NCBI GenBank assembly: GCA_021229015.1
Contig: CM037792.1
Span: 1,968,070 to 2,032,069, forward strand
Length of the DNA: 64,000 nucleotides
Origin: Solen grandis
Taxonomy: Eukaryota > Mollusca > Bivalvia > Adapedonta > Solenidae
Direction: 5' to 3'
Notes under the pieces: model-generated
What the model was told of the DNA's origin: nothing
Seen by the model: the letters and a program-made list of their open reading frames with translations, nothing else
The model's database searches: none
Part shown: positions 11,698 through 23,879 of the stretch, one piece after another
Position numbering within the stretch: position 1 is the stretch's first letter
Layout of the letters: each line of letters begins with the position of its first letter
Program-made: the position numbers and the translations under genes

Positions 11698-12299
11698 CTA
11701 TTTATTTTTATAGGTATAACCATTAAAATCATCTGCTTTTACTTTATTATACATCTGTTTTACTAAGCTACTTGCGGCTAAAATTATGATTTTTTTCCAG
11801 TATTTGATCTTGTTTATTTTTCTAGACAGACAATGGCACTCGTCCGAGTTCGCCATATAATGCAGATAAGATTGTAGATTTTTCGACATCAAAAATATAA
11901 TGAAGGAATTTGACATGTACCATTTCAATATATGTTGCAGGATGCAGACCCCATATTTCAGAACAGAAATTGAGTATTGAGCCCACTAAAATATCAAATA
12001 ATTTGAGTTTTTGATTGATAGGTAATTCAACATTTTCAAGAATTTGATATAATCCATTTAATAAGTTTCTCGCGTACTGTGAAATACGTTTTTGAGACAT
12101 ATTAATGTTGCCATTTTTAAACAGATTCATGCAAAGATATTTAAAAGAATGAACTTCTTCTACACGGGTACCATATATATTTAGTTGAATATGAGATGCC
12201 CTCCCATTTTCAAATATCATAGCTTTTGATTTTTCAACATTTTATTTTAAGTCCCCACGTGTTACAATAGTTTTCTACATCCTTTAGCATAGAACGTAA
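11698..12299 (-). pseudogene. LINE reverse-transcriptase remnant (3' part)
   Basis: The minus-strand frame at 11822-12220 reads like the region after the palm of a non-LTR retrotransposon reverse transcriptase, with FKYLCMNLFKNGN, LFDILVGSILNFCSEIWG and LYGELGRVPL. A short piece toward the gap (ENYCNTWGLKIKC) belongs just upstream, and 11698-11820 continues in another frame. The catalytic FADD part would lie in or beyond the N gap. Frameshifts and lack of a full ORF make it a dead fragment. Confidence 0.75.
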
Positions 12300-12399
12300 N
12301 NNNNNNNNNNNNNNNNNNNNNNNNNNNNNNNNNNNNNNNNNNNNNNNNNNNNNNNNNNNNNNNNNNNNNNNNNNNNNNNNNNNNNNNNNNNNNNNNNNN
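12300..12399. other. Assembly gap (100 N)
   Basis: Exactly 100 N, a conventional scaffold gap of unknown true size, lying within the LINE remnant. Confidence 0.99.
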
Positions 12400-13560
12400 C
12401 TAGAAATGATGTCAAAATTTAACATATATGGAATATGTTATCATGTCTTAATCATTCACATTATTCCCACACACACTCACACACCAGTGTTCTGTCTGAC
12501 ATTAAAATCCTGTAAATACTTTGTACAATATTCATGTTATTTTTCTATTTTTGAAAGCCAAAAGGACACAGGAGGGTTAAATAATTATTTTAAATTTATT
12601 GTATGGCAACAATGGGTTACAATATAAAACGGTAATGAAGGTGAGTTTTTTTTTTACTCATGCAAGATATAGTTTTAGTCGTAACAGGCTATCCTATTCG
12701 AAACCCTGAATAATTTGATTCTAGTCTTTCACTTTGCCAACCATAAAATAAGATCGTTATCATAGTAAAAAAACACACAATCTTTACATGTTGCATGTAT
12801 GCAAATGCATTTACTCATATTTTTAAATATATTATAACATTTTAGGATTCAGATTTTATTTCTTCGTGGGATATTTCTTTATTATCTCGTATGTGTTTGT
12901 GTGTGATTGCAATAAAGAGTAACTTACATATGATTTATCATAATTGATTACATTTTATTAATAAATGACACATGCCTCAATTTTTAACTTGCTACTTAAA
13001 ATATACAATTATTTACCATTTGCAGATGAATGACATGCAATATACTAAAGATACACCATTTCCATTGGGGACTCCTTCGGCTTAACATGCAAGGGTTAAT
13101 ACTAGATTTACACGTTTGATTTATGTCGAGAACGTGAGGGAATAGCAAGAATTATCAACAATGTGAATTACGGGATCTTAAACCATTTTAAAATTCGTTT
13201 CAAACAAAGTTTATATAAATAAAAACAATTCTTAGTATACCATAGATTTCTGTACAAAAACAAATGGGTGAAAATCAGCATGTTCGAAATGAAAATGAAT
13301 AAAACATAAAATATTAGTTCATACATAATAATCTTGAAGCAATGAAATTCAGAACTTGCATCAGTCAAGCGTTACTCGAAAAATTGTAAAACTTAGATAT
13401 CAATGCAACAAAATAATATCATATTTTCAATGCGAATGGAGTACTTCGTTTGCGTTTAACTCAAACTAAGATGATAAATCTTCCAAAACCTAAATTCCTT
13501 GGACAGTTTCAGTGCAACAAATACGTTTATCGGTAAATTCAAACAAGATGCAAGTGATAT
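12400..13560. other. Intergenic AT-rich, no supported gene
   Basis: Only short frames without recognisable domains; no repeat family identified. Confidence 0.4.
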
Positions 13561-14249
13561 CCTTATATGATAATACCCTAATCTCAGACTTCGGGACAGT
13601 GTCTTTCTAAACGTGATTCAAGGTTTGATTGGAGCATGAGCTTTAGAAAACAACCCGTACACGGTCAAAAGCTTATATACAATATGCACAATGGAAACAA
13701 TCTTGGTGAACAATGTCTAAACAGAATTGTAGCTATGAAACAAAAATACAGAACAAAGCATGTTCAAGTCCCATGTCAGCATTATGGCTAGTTGTCTTCC
13801 CGACTTATCACTACACTGAGCAACCCCACACTTATATACCCTTGACTGAAATCGAGTGTTATGTTACACCTATCATGAAACCCGCTGTGACTACGAGCAA
13901 TATCCCATCCCTCCGAGCTGTGCCCCACAAAAATCTGAGACACTCCCAGACATCTATTGGTAGAGAGCTCAGAGCCCTAAGTTGACAGCTCATACATGAT
14001 TTTCATTCACTTTCTTTAACTTCTTCCTCTACCAAACAGCATATCAAAAATATGCACAGCGTGTGTATTAACCAGGTAAAAAAAAACTTTCTTCTGAGAC
14101 GGAGCCCGTCACCAAAGTACAATATATTTTGATACTGCCAACAGTGATCGCATCTCCAAAGTGACTTGGGTCGGGGTACTTATACTTAAATCAGGGTCTC
14201 TCTATATACATACAGTTTTAAGAGACCCTGGTTAAATATTCAGCGTAAA

Positions 14250-14470
14250 AAATGGTACTGTTATAGCTCCCTTGCTTGGCGCTCAGCATATAAGGGTAGT
14301 TGCAGGACTGGTTGGCCCGGTGTCAGGATAATGTGATTGGGTGTGATATCATACCACATGTCTACGGCGTGATACTGCAGTGTGGCAGCACTATATATAT
14401 CTGTCTCAAGTAGACATCGTCTCCAAATGACTGAAATACTGTCGATAGGACGTTAAACCAAGAAATAAAC
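14250..14470 (+). mobile_element. tRNA-derived SINE (family A), 5'-truncated
   Basis: Body and tail of the SINE seen in full at 43008-43311: AATGGTACTGTTATAGCTCC, GGGTAGTTGCAGGACTGG, then CCAAATGACTGAAATACTGTC and GACGTTAAACC. The tRNA head is missing. It interrupts block 1 relative to blocks 2 and 3. Confidence 0.8.
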
Positions 14471-14698
14471 AAACATAAATATTCAGCATGGACTAAATAA
14501 TTTTCAGCAAACGACTAACCATCTTCACATAAAAAAAATTTAAAAAAACAAACAAATAATAAAAAAATAATAAAAAAACTTAGCGCAAACTACATAAGTC
14601 TTTCCTGACAAAGTAGAAATTAAATAAGACAATTATACATGAAAACAAAAACAAATCACTGACAATTATAAAAATATTCACATTTGATTTTATAATAA

Positions 14699-14699
<1 letters not shown>

Positions 14700-14745
<46 letters not shown>
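14700..14745. repeat. (AT)n microsatellite
   Basis: About 22 AT dinucleotides. Blocks 2 and 3 have AT/GA repeats at the corresponding place. Confidence 0.95.
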
Positions 14746-14751
<6 letters not shown>

Positions 14752-15639
14752 TTTGATAGATAAGTACATGAAGCCCCTCTCCCTTTCACTTTCAACATAT
14801 TAGTAGAGAATAGGAAACGTAGTTAGATATGTTAGGTGACCTATAGGCCCATCGGGCCGAGTATGTATCGCATTGTGTACAATATATATTGATTACACAT
14901 TACACTAAATTAAGCTATTTATTAACTAACACTATAAACGACGATCGAATACGTCTATACGAAAATCAGACCTTCAAGTAATTGCTTACTGCGCACAAAA
15001 ATTATATCAATCAAGCCTTCAGTTTACATTTAATTAAATTAAACTTTATTTCGTACATTGCCATTGACCAACATGGATACATGTCAGTGCCTGATAAACA
15101 CACTAAGCATATCAGATGCATACTTAACACATGAGCTATATAAACAATACGCAGTTTCATTCACGTTACTATATTCACATATTATACATATTAATCTGAA
15201 GTGTATAAAAATATTGTATGTGTCCTTTAAAGGAATGAATGGTTCCCATTGATGTGATGCTCGCATCTCTTTAAAAATGTTCTCCCAAGCAAAGGGTCTG
15301 TGACGGGTATGTTTCAAATACAATAATCTTAATTATGAATTGTTCTCCCAAAGGGAGGTAACAACTGTGCATGAGATTGTCACCTTTTCAGTTTTTAATT
15401 GATTTTTCATACATGCTTTCTTTTCCCGTTAAATTCATCGATTGAATACAATTGTAGAATTCTTTTTACATTACATTCAAAAATTGACATTATAATTATC
15501 ATTACACACATTGTGAAATGTAATTAATTGTGTAACATTTTTCCGTTTCAATTATCATAGCATATCACTTTTCTATCACAAATGACATTTACATTTTTTC
15601 TGATTGATATACAGTGTTCAGTATATTGATAGTCGACAA

Positions 15640-17280
15640 CAAGGGGGCCAAGATTTCCCCCGAATCGCTCACCTGAGAAATATTGTCTTCATTGCCTTTT
15701 ATTACGGAGTCATATTGAATGCAAATTCCGAGCAAAATAATCATAATTCCACGCAAAAACTGTACCTGTGGTCCAAATTTTGATGGTCATAGCTATAAAA
15801 TCAAGTGGGACGAATTCTAACCCCCAAACCCATGATCTGAAAACTTGGTTCAGGTCCACAAAGACATGTTACATATCAAATGTCAAAACATATGATTTTG
15901 TTGTATTTGACAAGATATTTTAAAACACTCTCCAGTAAAAGTCTATGTAACAAATCAAGTGGTCCCTGAGTCGAGCTAACTTAGAACCCAGGGCCATGGT
16001 GTAACCTTGGTAAATGTCCATTGGGCCATCTTACATACCAAATATTTAAATTTTATGCCTTTTAGTTTCTGGCAAGAAGATTTTTCTAGTTTTTCCTATT
16101 TGAGTCTATGTAAAATCAAGAGATTCGTGGGATAGGGGCAGTTTTGAACCCAGCGTCATGATGTGAACACACTAGGTAGATGTCTATATGGCCATGTTAC
16201 ACACCAAATATCTAAACTCCAGGCCATGTGGTTTCTTACTTAAAGATTTTTTCTAGATTTTTTCTGTTAAAGCCTGTGTAAAAACAAGTGACCCCTAGGG
16301 CGAGCTTATTTTGACCACATGGCCATTGCGTGAACTCGGTAAATGTCAATTGGCAACGTTACATACCAAATACATGTATCTAAACTCCATGTCTTTTATT
16401 TTCTGACAAGAAGATTTTTCTAGTTTTTCCTATTTGAGTCTATGTAAAATCAAGAGACCCGTGGGATAGGGGCAGTTTTGAACCCAGGGTCATGCTGTGA
16501 ACACACTTGGTAGATGTCTATATGGCCATGTTACACACCAAATATCTAAACTCCAGGCCATGTGGTTTCTAACTAAAAGATTTTTTCTAGATTTTTTCTG
16601 TTAAAGCCTGTGTAAAAACAAGTGACCCCTAGGGCGAGCTTATTTTGACCACATGGCCATTGCGTGAACTCGGTAAATGTCATTTGGCAACGTTACATAC
16701 CAAATACATGTATCTAAACTCCATGTCTTTTATTTTCTGACGAAAAGAGTTTTCTAGTTTTTCCTATTTAAGTATATGTAAAATCAAGAGACCCTTTGGA
16801 TTGGACCAATTTTGACCCCAGGGCCATGATTTGAGCAAAGTAGGTGGATGTCTATAAGGCGAAGTTACATACCAAATATCTAAACTCCAGGTCTTGTGGT
16901 TTCTGACAGGAAGATTTTTTTTCTCTAGATTTCCTGTTAAAGCCTTTATAAAATCAAGTGACCCCTGGGGCGGGACCAGTTTTTACCCCAGAGCCATGAT
17001 TTGAAAAAAAAAACAAAAACTTGGTAGAGGTGTACTAAGCCAATTTACACACAAAATACCTAAATTCCAGGCCTTGTGGTTTCTGACAAGAAGATTCTTC
17101 TAGTTTTTCCTATATAAGTCTATGTAAAATAAAGTGACCCCTTGGACGGGGCGAACTTTGACCCAAACGTCATGATTTGAACAAACCTGGTAGAAGTTAA
17201 TAAGACAATACAACACACAAAATATCTAAGGCCTAGGCCTTGTAGTTTCGGAGAAGAAAGGTTTTAAAAGATTTCACTTT
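15640..17280 (+). repeat. Tandem repeat array, ~167-bp units with a ~335-bp dimer
   Basis: Units carry, in order, 'caag(t/a)gacccctgggg', 'ttttgacccCaggg', 'catg(a/t)t(t/g)tgaac', 'ggtagatgtctat', 'ttacataccaaatatctaaactcc', 'tgtggtttctgac' and 'aagatttttctag'. They recur near 15955, 16115, 16285, 16452, 16617, 16784, 16953 and 17134. Adjacent units differ, but the dimer at 16080-16415 is almost repeated at 16415-16750. This looks like the interior of a common molluscan interspersed repeat; it is non-coding and absent from blocks 2 and 3. Confidence 0.75.
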
Positions 17281-17594
17281 AAAAATCTATTTTAGCTCCT
17301 TTGATCCAGATATGCAATGGATCGGAACCATTTGAACAACTTTAGTACAATTTATACTTTCCTATGAATGTTCAGTTAACGAGCTAAAAGGATCATAAAG
17401 TAGTTAATTGAAAAAGTACTTAAACGAAAAAAAAAACTCACCATCTGTATAATTATATTAAACCCATACAGCCGGGGAAAATAAACATATACCATGTATA
17501 TATTGTAACTGATTATGAAATTAATGGCAATACGACTCCTACGAAGTTTATTGAAAAGTAAAACATGTATATACTTGTTTTAAGAATCTTCATT

Positions 17595-17955
17595 CCTTTG
17601 ATAACGTTTAGCCTCTGTGTGTGTAGGGGAGTGGGGTATTGACATTGCCTGTTTAACTGAAACAGAGTATAGTGCCACTTGGCCGCATTATGGTGGGGCC
17701 TTATCTCCCATGATCTCGTCAACACTGCAGGGCATTCTCCACACGGTTTCTTCTCCTTGTACATCCACCCCAGCAGATTGTAGGCGGTCTCAGCGTGACC
17801 CAGGTTCTTGTCGTCCCCGATTACCCATTTCAGGTTATCCATTGCAACTTGTCTGTGGACGGGTTTGTTCAGCCAAGATACTTCAGGAAGTAGTAGTATA
17901 CTTTAACGTCCACGACGGCCCAGTCAAACCAAAAGTCTTTACCCTTGGATCCCGG
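17595..17955 (-). pseudogene. Broken duplicate of the Mab-21 gene 3' end
   Basis: Minus-strand sequence matching the last ~110 codons of Mab-21 gene 1, which ends 80 bases away. Recognisable pieces are MDNLKWVIGDDKNLGHAETA, NLLGWMYKE and SWEIRPHHNAAKWHY. The stretch corresponding to ENRMEEALQC is out of frame, bases are missing near 17870, and the copy ends abruptly at the GSR position. The sequence beyond its stop resembles the 3' flank of gene 2 (GGCAATACGACTCCTACGAA), so it is a partial duplication carrying its flank. Confidence 0.85.
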
Positions 17956-18000
17956 TAGTGTGCCCTTTACTTGTTTTAAGCATCTTCATTCCTCTGATAA

Positions 18001-18003
<3 letters not shown>

Positions 18004-18036
<33 letters not shown>
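18004..18036. repeat. (GT)n microsatellite at the 3' end of Mab-21 gene 1
   Basis: About 16 GT repeats just beyond the stop codon. Equivalent GT repeats follow gene 2 (35407-35447) and gene 3 (61866-61910), so the array was present before the duplications. Confidence 0.95.
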
Positions 18037-18038
<2 letters not shown>

Positions 18039-20139
18039 ATTGGCACTGTCTGTTTAACTGAAACAATGAATAGTGCCACTTGGCCGCATTATGGTGGGGC
18101 CGTATCTCCCATGATCTCGTCCAACACTGCAGGGCCTCCTCCATACGGTTCTCCTCTTTGTACATCCACCCCAGCAAATTGTAGGCGGTTTCAGCGTGGC
18201 CCAGACTATTGTCGTCTCCAATAACCCATTTCAAATTATCTATGGCAACCTGTTTGTGGACGGGCTTGTCCAGCCTGGAGTAGACAAGATACTTCAGAAA
18301 GTAGTAGTATACTTTACCGTCCACGACGGCCCAGTCAAACCAGAAGTCTTCATCTTCATTCCTGGATCCCGGTAATGTGCCCTTTGAACGGAACATCTCA
18401 AGCTTGATGGCAGGATGAACGATTTCATTTTCTCTCGGCAGAAAGGTCATACATGATACTGTAGAGTTGGCAATAAAACAATGCTGTGACATATTTTCGT
18501 TTGCGATTTTTTCCCATAAAGAACAAGTTAACGTCATGGTTTTAACATAACAACTACATGTAGATATAACGTTCTCTGACAGGAACCTTTCCTTCTCCTC
18601 CAGCATTGCCCTACACAATTCGAACTCCCCGAGTCTGTACAGTACAGTAGCATACGTCAGTGTGGCGGTCAGCACATCCATATGCTGAACATATTGAAAA
18701 TGACGCTCAAAGATGCGTAATAAATCTTGTCTCATCTGCCCGTCACGTGACTCTAGTGCATATGCCGCTAAACTGGTTGCCAATCTGTGTTGTAGTCGAG
18801 GTATAATCAGTGACAGTGCCTCTTTTGTTTGCAGTTCAGAATGATCAGTAATTTTCCTGATCTCGGTTAGACAGCAAATCATATTGTAGATGGTTAGAAT
18901 GCATTCTTTAGCGTCATTCTTTTTGAATAGTTTACGGCAAACGGAACGGGAGAATACGTGTATTCCGTCTAAATTCACTAAAAACAGATAATTTTTTCTT
19001 ATACTGATATTGTGAACAACCCGATGGGGTATCCGTTGATGAATAAAACTCTCACCAATATCGTTACACGTGATGTAAAAAATTATTCGGTGACCGAGCC
19101 GTAAAATAACATCAAGTACCCGTAAAACCGAATGTCGCTGTCGTCGGAATGATTCTCTGTCAAACAGATTCGCCTCTGGAAGGAAGAATAGTGGGCAGTA
19201 AGAAGCATCAACTGCTCGATACAAATAGAGAAAACAAAGCATTAGACATTGAATCAAATTGTCAGGTCTCCAGATATCACTAGAGTTGTTCTCTATCACG
19301 TGAAACAATATAGTTTTACAATGATATGATGTCAATATTTCCTCTCCCACCATTGGTCCAACGATATCTTTTTTTATCATCTTCATGAGTATGTAACATT
19401 TATGTTGAACAGAGTTCAGATTGAACATAAGTTCTCGTTCTTGTAACGAGAACGATAATCTCCATTCTATGTCTTTCTCGGGGCTTGACTCGTGACCGAC
19501 ACCGACGACAAAACAACTCATTTCCGACATACGCAATAACAATTGTTTTGGAGGCCAGGCTTTTCTCTGACATCGCTCCATCCATTCTGTGGCAAAAGCT
19601 GGAACAGTAACACATCTGAACGCAAGTACGGAATCAACGGATAATCCGTTAACGAGGACTTTAGCATCAGCAGGACCATGTCTCTCACATCCATATGATT
19701 GGTGCAGAATATTCTTCAAACATATCTTCCCCTGACTATCGATGGCATGGATAATATCAGGCTCCATATCATATACTGTTACAGGTCGCCTGTTGTAGAC
19801 ATATTGTAGCTTTACATGTCCAGGATAACTCCCTTCTTCCTTTACCAGTAGGAATGACTCACCATCAGGGGCTGTGCTGATATCCCCGAAGACAGGGTAC
19901 TCAGCAAGACAATGTAAATGATCAATGTCCGATCCCATGTCTTGCACGGTGGTGCCTTCAGTGGAGCTGCCAAAGTGATAGGCATGTACAGTAGTCTTTG
20001 TGTTCAGAGTAAGAAATATCGTCGCTATGATCTCCATCGTCATACTCTGTCTGTGGAAATTTCTAATTTCTTCCGATGCCCCGACACCCTCCAGGACATG
20101 GTATAGGCGGAGAGACAGTTGTCGCATCCCATCCTCCAT
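18037..20139 (-). CDS. Mab-21/cGAS-like nucleotidyltransferase with C-terminal TPR-like repeats
   Basis: A 700-residue protein in one open coding exon. Residues 55-300 show the Mab-21/cGAS nucleotidyltransferase pattern: FGSSTEG (GS motif, 57-62), D71 and D73 in GSDIDHL, and D169 in LSVDSVLAF at the position of the third catalytic acid. The typical WRLSFS (226-231) and SYHCKTILFH (271-280) follow. All three metal-binding acids are present, so catalysis is plausible; in family members this produces cyclic dinucleotides after sensing nucleic acid. The last ~70 residues (TAYNLLGWMYKEENRMEEAL) look like a TPR. The ligand is unknown. The start is supported by a conserved acceptor 9 bases upstream, also seen in gene 2. 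Confidence 0.85.
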
Positions 20140-20148
20140 TGTAGGAAT

Positions 20149-21530
20149 CTAGTTGTAATAATAAGTATAATGAAAATAAGTATGATAGTAACATGTTTTA
20201 AATGTTTTAACTAGTTTTTTGTATACGTTAACAAACGAATAACTTTCCCGGGTTTGGCCAGTAAGCTAGGTCATAAAACGTAACCAGAGCTTAGACTCCC
20301 ATCATTCAGATCCATATTAACATCGTATACGTACTGCGTTACAGTGGACCTACAACAGCAATGTTTCTACATTTTAAGAAGCTCTTTTGTAGATTTTTAA
20401 AGTATGTTGTCAAACAGAAATAATATGAAAATATACTAACTTAAAATGAAAAGAAATGATTGTCTATAAACTACGTTTTTATCAAATCGTTGTATCTAGA
20501 TTATTCCTTTCGCGTGTATATTTTATGGACATGTTAATCATCGGTTCCAGGATTGTAATCCCGAAACGTGTACCTACATACCAGACCCTTGATTAACAGT
20601 GATTAAATGATATGAATAAACCGAATTTTGTAGCAGATGTTTAGTCTCTCACATTACGTTATGTTATTTTTCCAGTTCATCCACACTTAAAATGTAGTAT
20701 CCAATCGAGCTGATGAGCTTATATGTGCTAGATTTATTCATGTAATTTTTCGAAAATAAACTTTTGAATGGAAAAAACATTATTATAATTAAATAATGTA
20801 TGAAATACATGTACATAATTTATTAATAAAAACACGACATATTCGTTTTTGACATTTATGCATTGGGATAACTGAGAGCGAGTGAGGGAGAGAAAATAAG
20901 AGGGTTGGCCAAATTTCTTTCGTGTTTTTACATAATCATGTATTACAAATGTACACAACTAAAATGAACGTAATAAGTTTTATTTTTAAACTTATGCTTT
21001 TTCCGCATACATAAGTAAATAAAAAGAGCAAATTCATGCATATTAGGTAAACGATCATTAGTTTCTTAGGTTTCAGGAAAATTTCCATCCTGAGCCACGT
21101 CTAAATAACTTGAGTCCATTTAAATGAAAGTGAATATATGTATAAACATTTGGTCGATATAATTGCCAAGAACACCTTAGTCTCGCATGAATTATTACCT
21201 TTGACTTTACTGCAAATACAAAATTTATATAACATGAGCTCCATCTTTGCTATTTTTGGAGAGACTGATATGAAAGTTGTTATTAAACTATGCATCTGTG
21301 ACTAGACACTGGGATAGCTCATTAGTCAGTGATATAAGTTCAACTAATTTATTGTTACATTAGTTTCGGCAGCCTTTATCACTTGCTTGTTTTTATTTTA
21401 TATTATTGAAAATCGGTCTGTTCCTGAGTTAGAATAATAGTGGTATTTTATACTAATATATTGAAGTGAATTTGTTAATTCAAATATTTACATATATAGA
21501 CAATGCTTTTCGAATAAAAATAATACTCAC
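20149..21530 (-). other. Predicted 5'-leader intron of Mab-21 gene 1
   Basis: On the minus strand a donor (AAT|GTGAGTATT at 21530) and an acceptor (ACAACTAG|ATTCC at 20149/20148) would join a non-coding exon beginning beyond 21531 to the coding exon. Gene 2 has the same donor word and an acceptor at the same distance from its ATG, so selection on these sites is likely. The rest of the interval shows no gene. Confidence 0.5.
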
Positions 21531-21699
21531 ATTGACACCGGAGTACATTCCATTCTACCCCCAGAATACGGTAAAAGTATTTTATCTTTAATTTACTAAC
21601 AATATGAACAGATCTTCACTTTTAGAATCCCCAGTGTAGTTCTTTGTGATAAATATAGCACTAATAAGTCGAATATGGCTCCTTACATGTTTTTTTTTT

Positions 21700-22340
21700 A
21701 TAGCTCACCTGAGCACTTGTGCTCAGGGTGAGCTTTTCTGATCGCCTTTTGTCCGTCGTGCGTCGTCCGTCGTCAACAATTGCTTGTGAACACTCTAGAG
21801 GCCACAGTTAAAGGAGGATGTTTGTCTTGGTCAAATCTTAGAAAAAGCTTGTGAGCACTCTAGAGGCCACAGTTTTGGCCCAATCTTCATGAAACTTGGT
21901 CAGGATGTTTGTCTACATATCTCGGATTTGTTCGAAAATGGGTCAAGTGGGGTCAAAAACTAGGTCACCAGGTCAAATTTTAGAAAAACTTTGTGAACAC
22001 TCTAAAGGCCACAGTTTTGGCCCAATCTTCATAAATTGGTCAGGATGTTTGTCTCATATCTCGGATTTGAAATGGTCAATGGGCAAAAACTAGCACCAGG
22101 TCAAATTTAGAAAATCCTTGTGAACACTCTAGAGGCCTCGATTTTTGTCCCAGTGTTCATTAAGCTTGATATGAATGATGACTGCATGAATTCCCAGCTG
22201 AGTGCAAATTTAGGTATGATCAAAATGTAGGTCACTTAGTCAAATGTTAGAAAAACACTTTAGATGCCAGATTTTTTGTCATTATGCCTAACACAGCCAT
22301 CTTACTTAGGTGAGCAACACAGAGTCATCTTGACCCTCTT
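21700..22340 (+). repeat. Interspersed repeat with internal tandem units (CACCTGAGC type)
   Basis: Begins TAGCTCACCTGAGCACTTG with an inverted GTGCTCAGGGTGAGC and ends TTAGGTGAGCAACACAGAG...ACCCTCTTG. Inside are three to four degenerate units of about 120-150 bases with CTTGTGAACACTCTAGAGGC, TTTTGGCCCAATCTTCAT and GGTCAGGATGTTTGTCT. I know this pattern as very common in bivalve genomes but assign no family name. It interrupts the upstream flank of gene 1 relative to gene 2. Frames inside are not genes. Confidence 0.75.
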
Positions 22341-22359
22341 GTTTTTTGGGGTTTTTTTA

Positions 22360-22760
22360 CGTTTTTTTATACAAGCCAGGTTTATAGTTGTTCACTTCTT
22401 AGTCACCATAGGGAGGTAAGAGATAACCAATCCCTTTGTTTACTTTCTATATCGAAGAGTGAGAGCGAAGTGCTTATATATTTACATGCACTTAGCATAG
22501 TTTCGCTTTTAGCTCTCGATATACATGTGCGTTATTTTATTATAGTTTTGACCTATCAAACATCGATCTTGCATGAATCATAAACCGAACGCTAAAGAAG
22601 GGACTATCTTAAATTCAACATGCATTAAATGTGAATGATGGCGTATATGTTAATGTATAATATCTAAATTGAATTTAAATGCTGTAACCTCCAATGTCTT
22701 CAATGTCTTAAGGCATCATAGGCAGGTTTCTAACAGGCTCAAAATCTACCAAAATGACCT
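22360..22760. repeat. Paralogous block 1, upstream flank of Mab-21 gene 1
   Basis: Diverged match to 41815-42165 upstream of gene 2: CCAGGTTTATA, TTCACTTCTTAGT, TTTACTTTCTATAT and, later, CTCCAATGTCTT and CATCATAGGCAGGTTTC versus GTATCATGGGCGTTTC. It extends the old duplication beyond the gene's leader exon. Confidence 0.55.
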
Positions 22761-22810
22761 GAATAAAACTTAATCATTATTGGGAGCATTCTTCTGTCTT
22801 TTTTTCTAAA

Positions 22811-22912
22811 CCGGTCCCAGTGACCGAGTGGTTAGAGCGTCCGCCCTCGTATCGGGAGGTCGTGGGTTCGATCATGCCACTGAAATACTGTCGGTGGGAG
22901 GTTAAACTCAAT
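22811..22912 (+). mobile_element. SINE family A, head joined directly to tail
   Basis: A complete tRNA-like head (GACCGAGTGGTTAGAGCGTC, GTGGGTTCGATC) is followed at once by the tail CCACTGAAATACTGTCGGTG and GAGGTTAAACTC, so about 190 bases of body are missing. The pol III A and B boxes are visible. Confidence 0.8.
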
Positions 22913-23057
22913 ATTAAGGTATTTCATTTTACAAAATATATAAGTTAAGTAAATGACTATGCTGACATGATAAGTAACACATTTGTAACTACATATAAAT
23001 GGAATATTTATATTTTAAATTCCCTTGCCTTAAGATTTTTTTGTTTGTAGTTTATTG

Positions 23058-23332
23058 GGTTTAACCTCCTACCGACAGTATTTCAGTCATTTGGAGACGA
23101 TGTCTACTTGAGAGAGATATAGTGCTGCCACACTGCAGTATCACGCCGTAGACATGTTGCATGATACACCCAGTCAAATTATCCTGACACCGTGCCAACC
23201 AGTCCTAGAACTACCCTTATTTGTTGAGCGCCTAGCAAGGGAGCTATACCAGTACTATTTTTACCGACTTTGGTATGAACCCACGGCCTTCCGATTCCTG
23301 GGTGGACGCTCTAACCACCGGGACCTGTGCAG
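23058..23332 (-). mobile_element. SINE family A, near full length
   Basis: On the minus strand: head (GGTGGTTAGAGCGTCC), the GTCGGTAAAAATAGTACTGG region, GGGTAGTTCTAGGACTGG, and the tail CCAAATGACTGAAATACTGTC with GGTTAAACCC. The 23154-23348 plus-strand frame is only its antisense. Confidence 0.8.
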
Positions 23333-23574
23333 AATTTTGTTTGTTTAATCTGATTCAGACCTATTAAATAACAATTATCATTGTCGCGTCTGTTTCAATT
23401 TAAGCTATACTGGTTTCACGTAAGGTAAGCTGCTCCATTAATAAATACGTATTATAATGTGTATCATAAATTCCGATAAGCTTATGAATAATCGGCAAAA
23501 TATATAACAATTTATAAAACAAAATATACAGTATTTAAGTACTTGAAAAATAAAACGCACACGCGCATAAGGAC

Positions 23575-23575
<1 letters not shown>

Positions 23576-23616
<41 letters not shown>
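23576..23616. repeat. (GT)n microsatellite
   Basis: About 20 GT dinucleotides. Confidence 0.95.
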
Positions 23617-23618
<2 letters not shown>

Positions 23619-23833
23619 TATTAGACAACTTGATAAAAATCATTAAATGGACTTCTGCCAAGAAAATGGCTGAACTAATGAACAAACCTAAATACCAATG
23701 AGGGAGAGAGAAAGAAAGTTAGTCTGAATAGTGATTGTCTTATCAAATCTAAAGACATAACTGGGGCTGATTTATTGATCATAGAAATTTTCAAATTTAA
23801 ATAAACAAATACAAAATAGAAAGCAAACACAGA

Positions 23834-23837
<4 letters not shown>

Positions 23838-23876
<39 letters not shown>
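23838..23876. repeat. (GT)n microsatellite
   Basis: About 19 GT dinucleotides, 220 bases from the previous array. Confidence 0.95.

Positions 23877-23879
<3 letters not shown>

Larger units (their letters stand above)
13565..15060. repeat. Paralogous block 1, downstream flank of Mab-21 gene 1
   Basis: Non-coding sequence that aligns by eye, with many differences, to 32920-35160 (block 2) and 59440-61670 (block 3). Shared phrases include TTGGTGAACAATG, CAAGTCCCATG, GAGCCCGTCACCAAAGTACA, CATGGACTAAATAAT and CAGACCTTCAAGTA. It marks this gene neighbourhood as one unit of an old tandem duplication. The open frame at 13713-13985 is a by-product. Confidence 0.7.

Noticed and set aside
13713..13985. 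90-residue frame in block 1
   Set aside because: Not conserved as a frame in the paralogous sequence at 33.1-33.3 kb.
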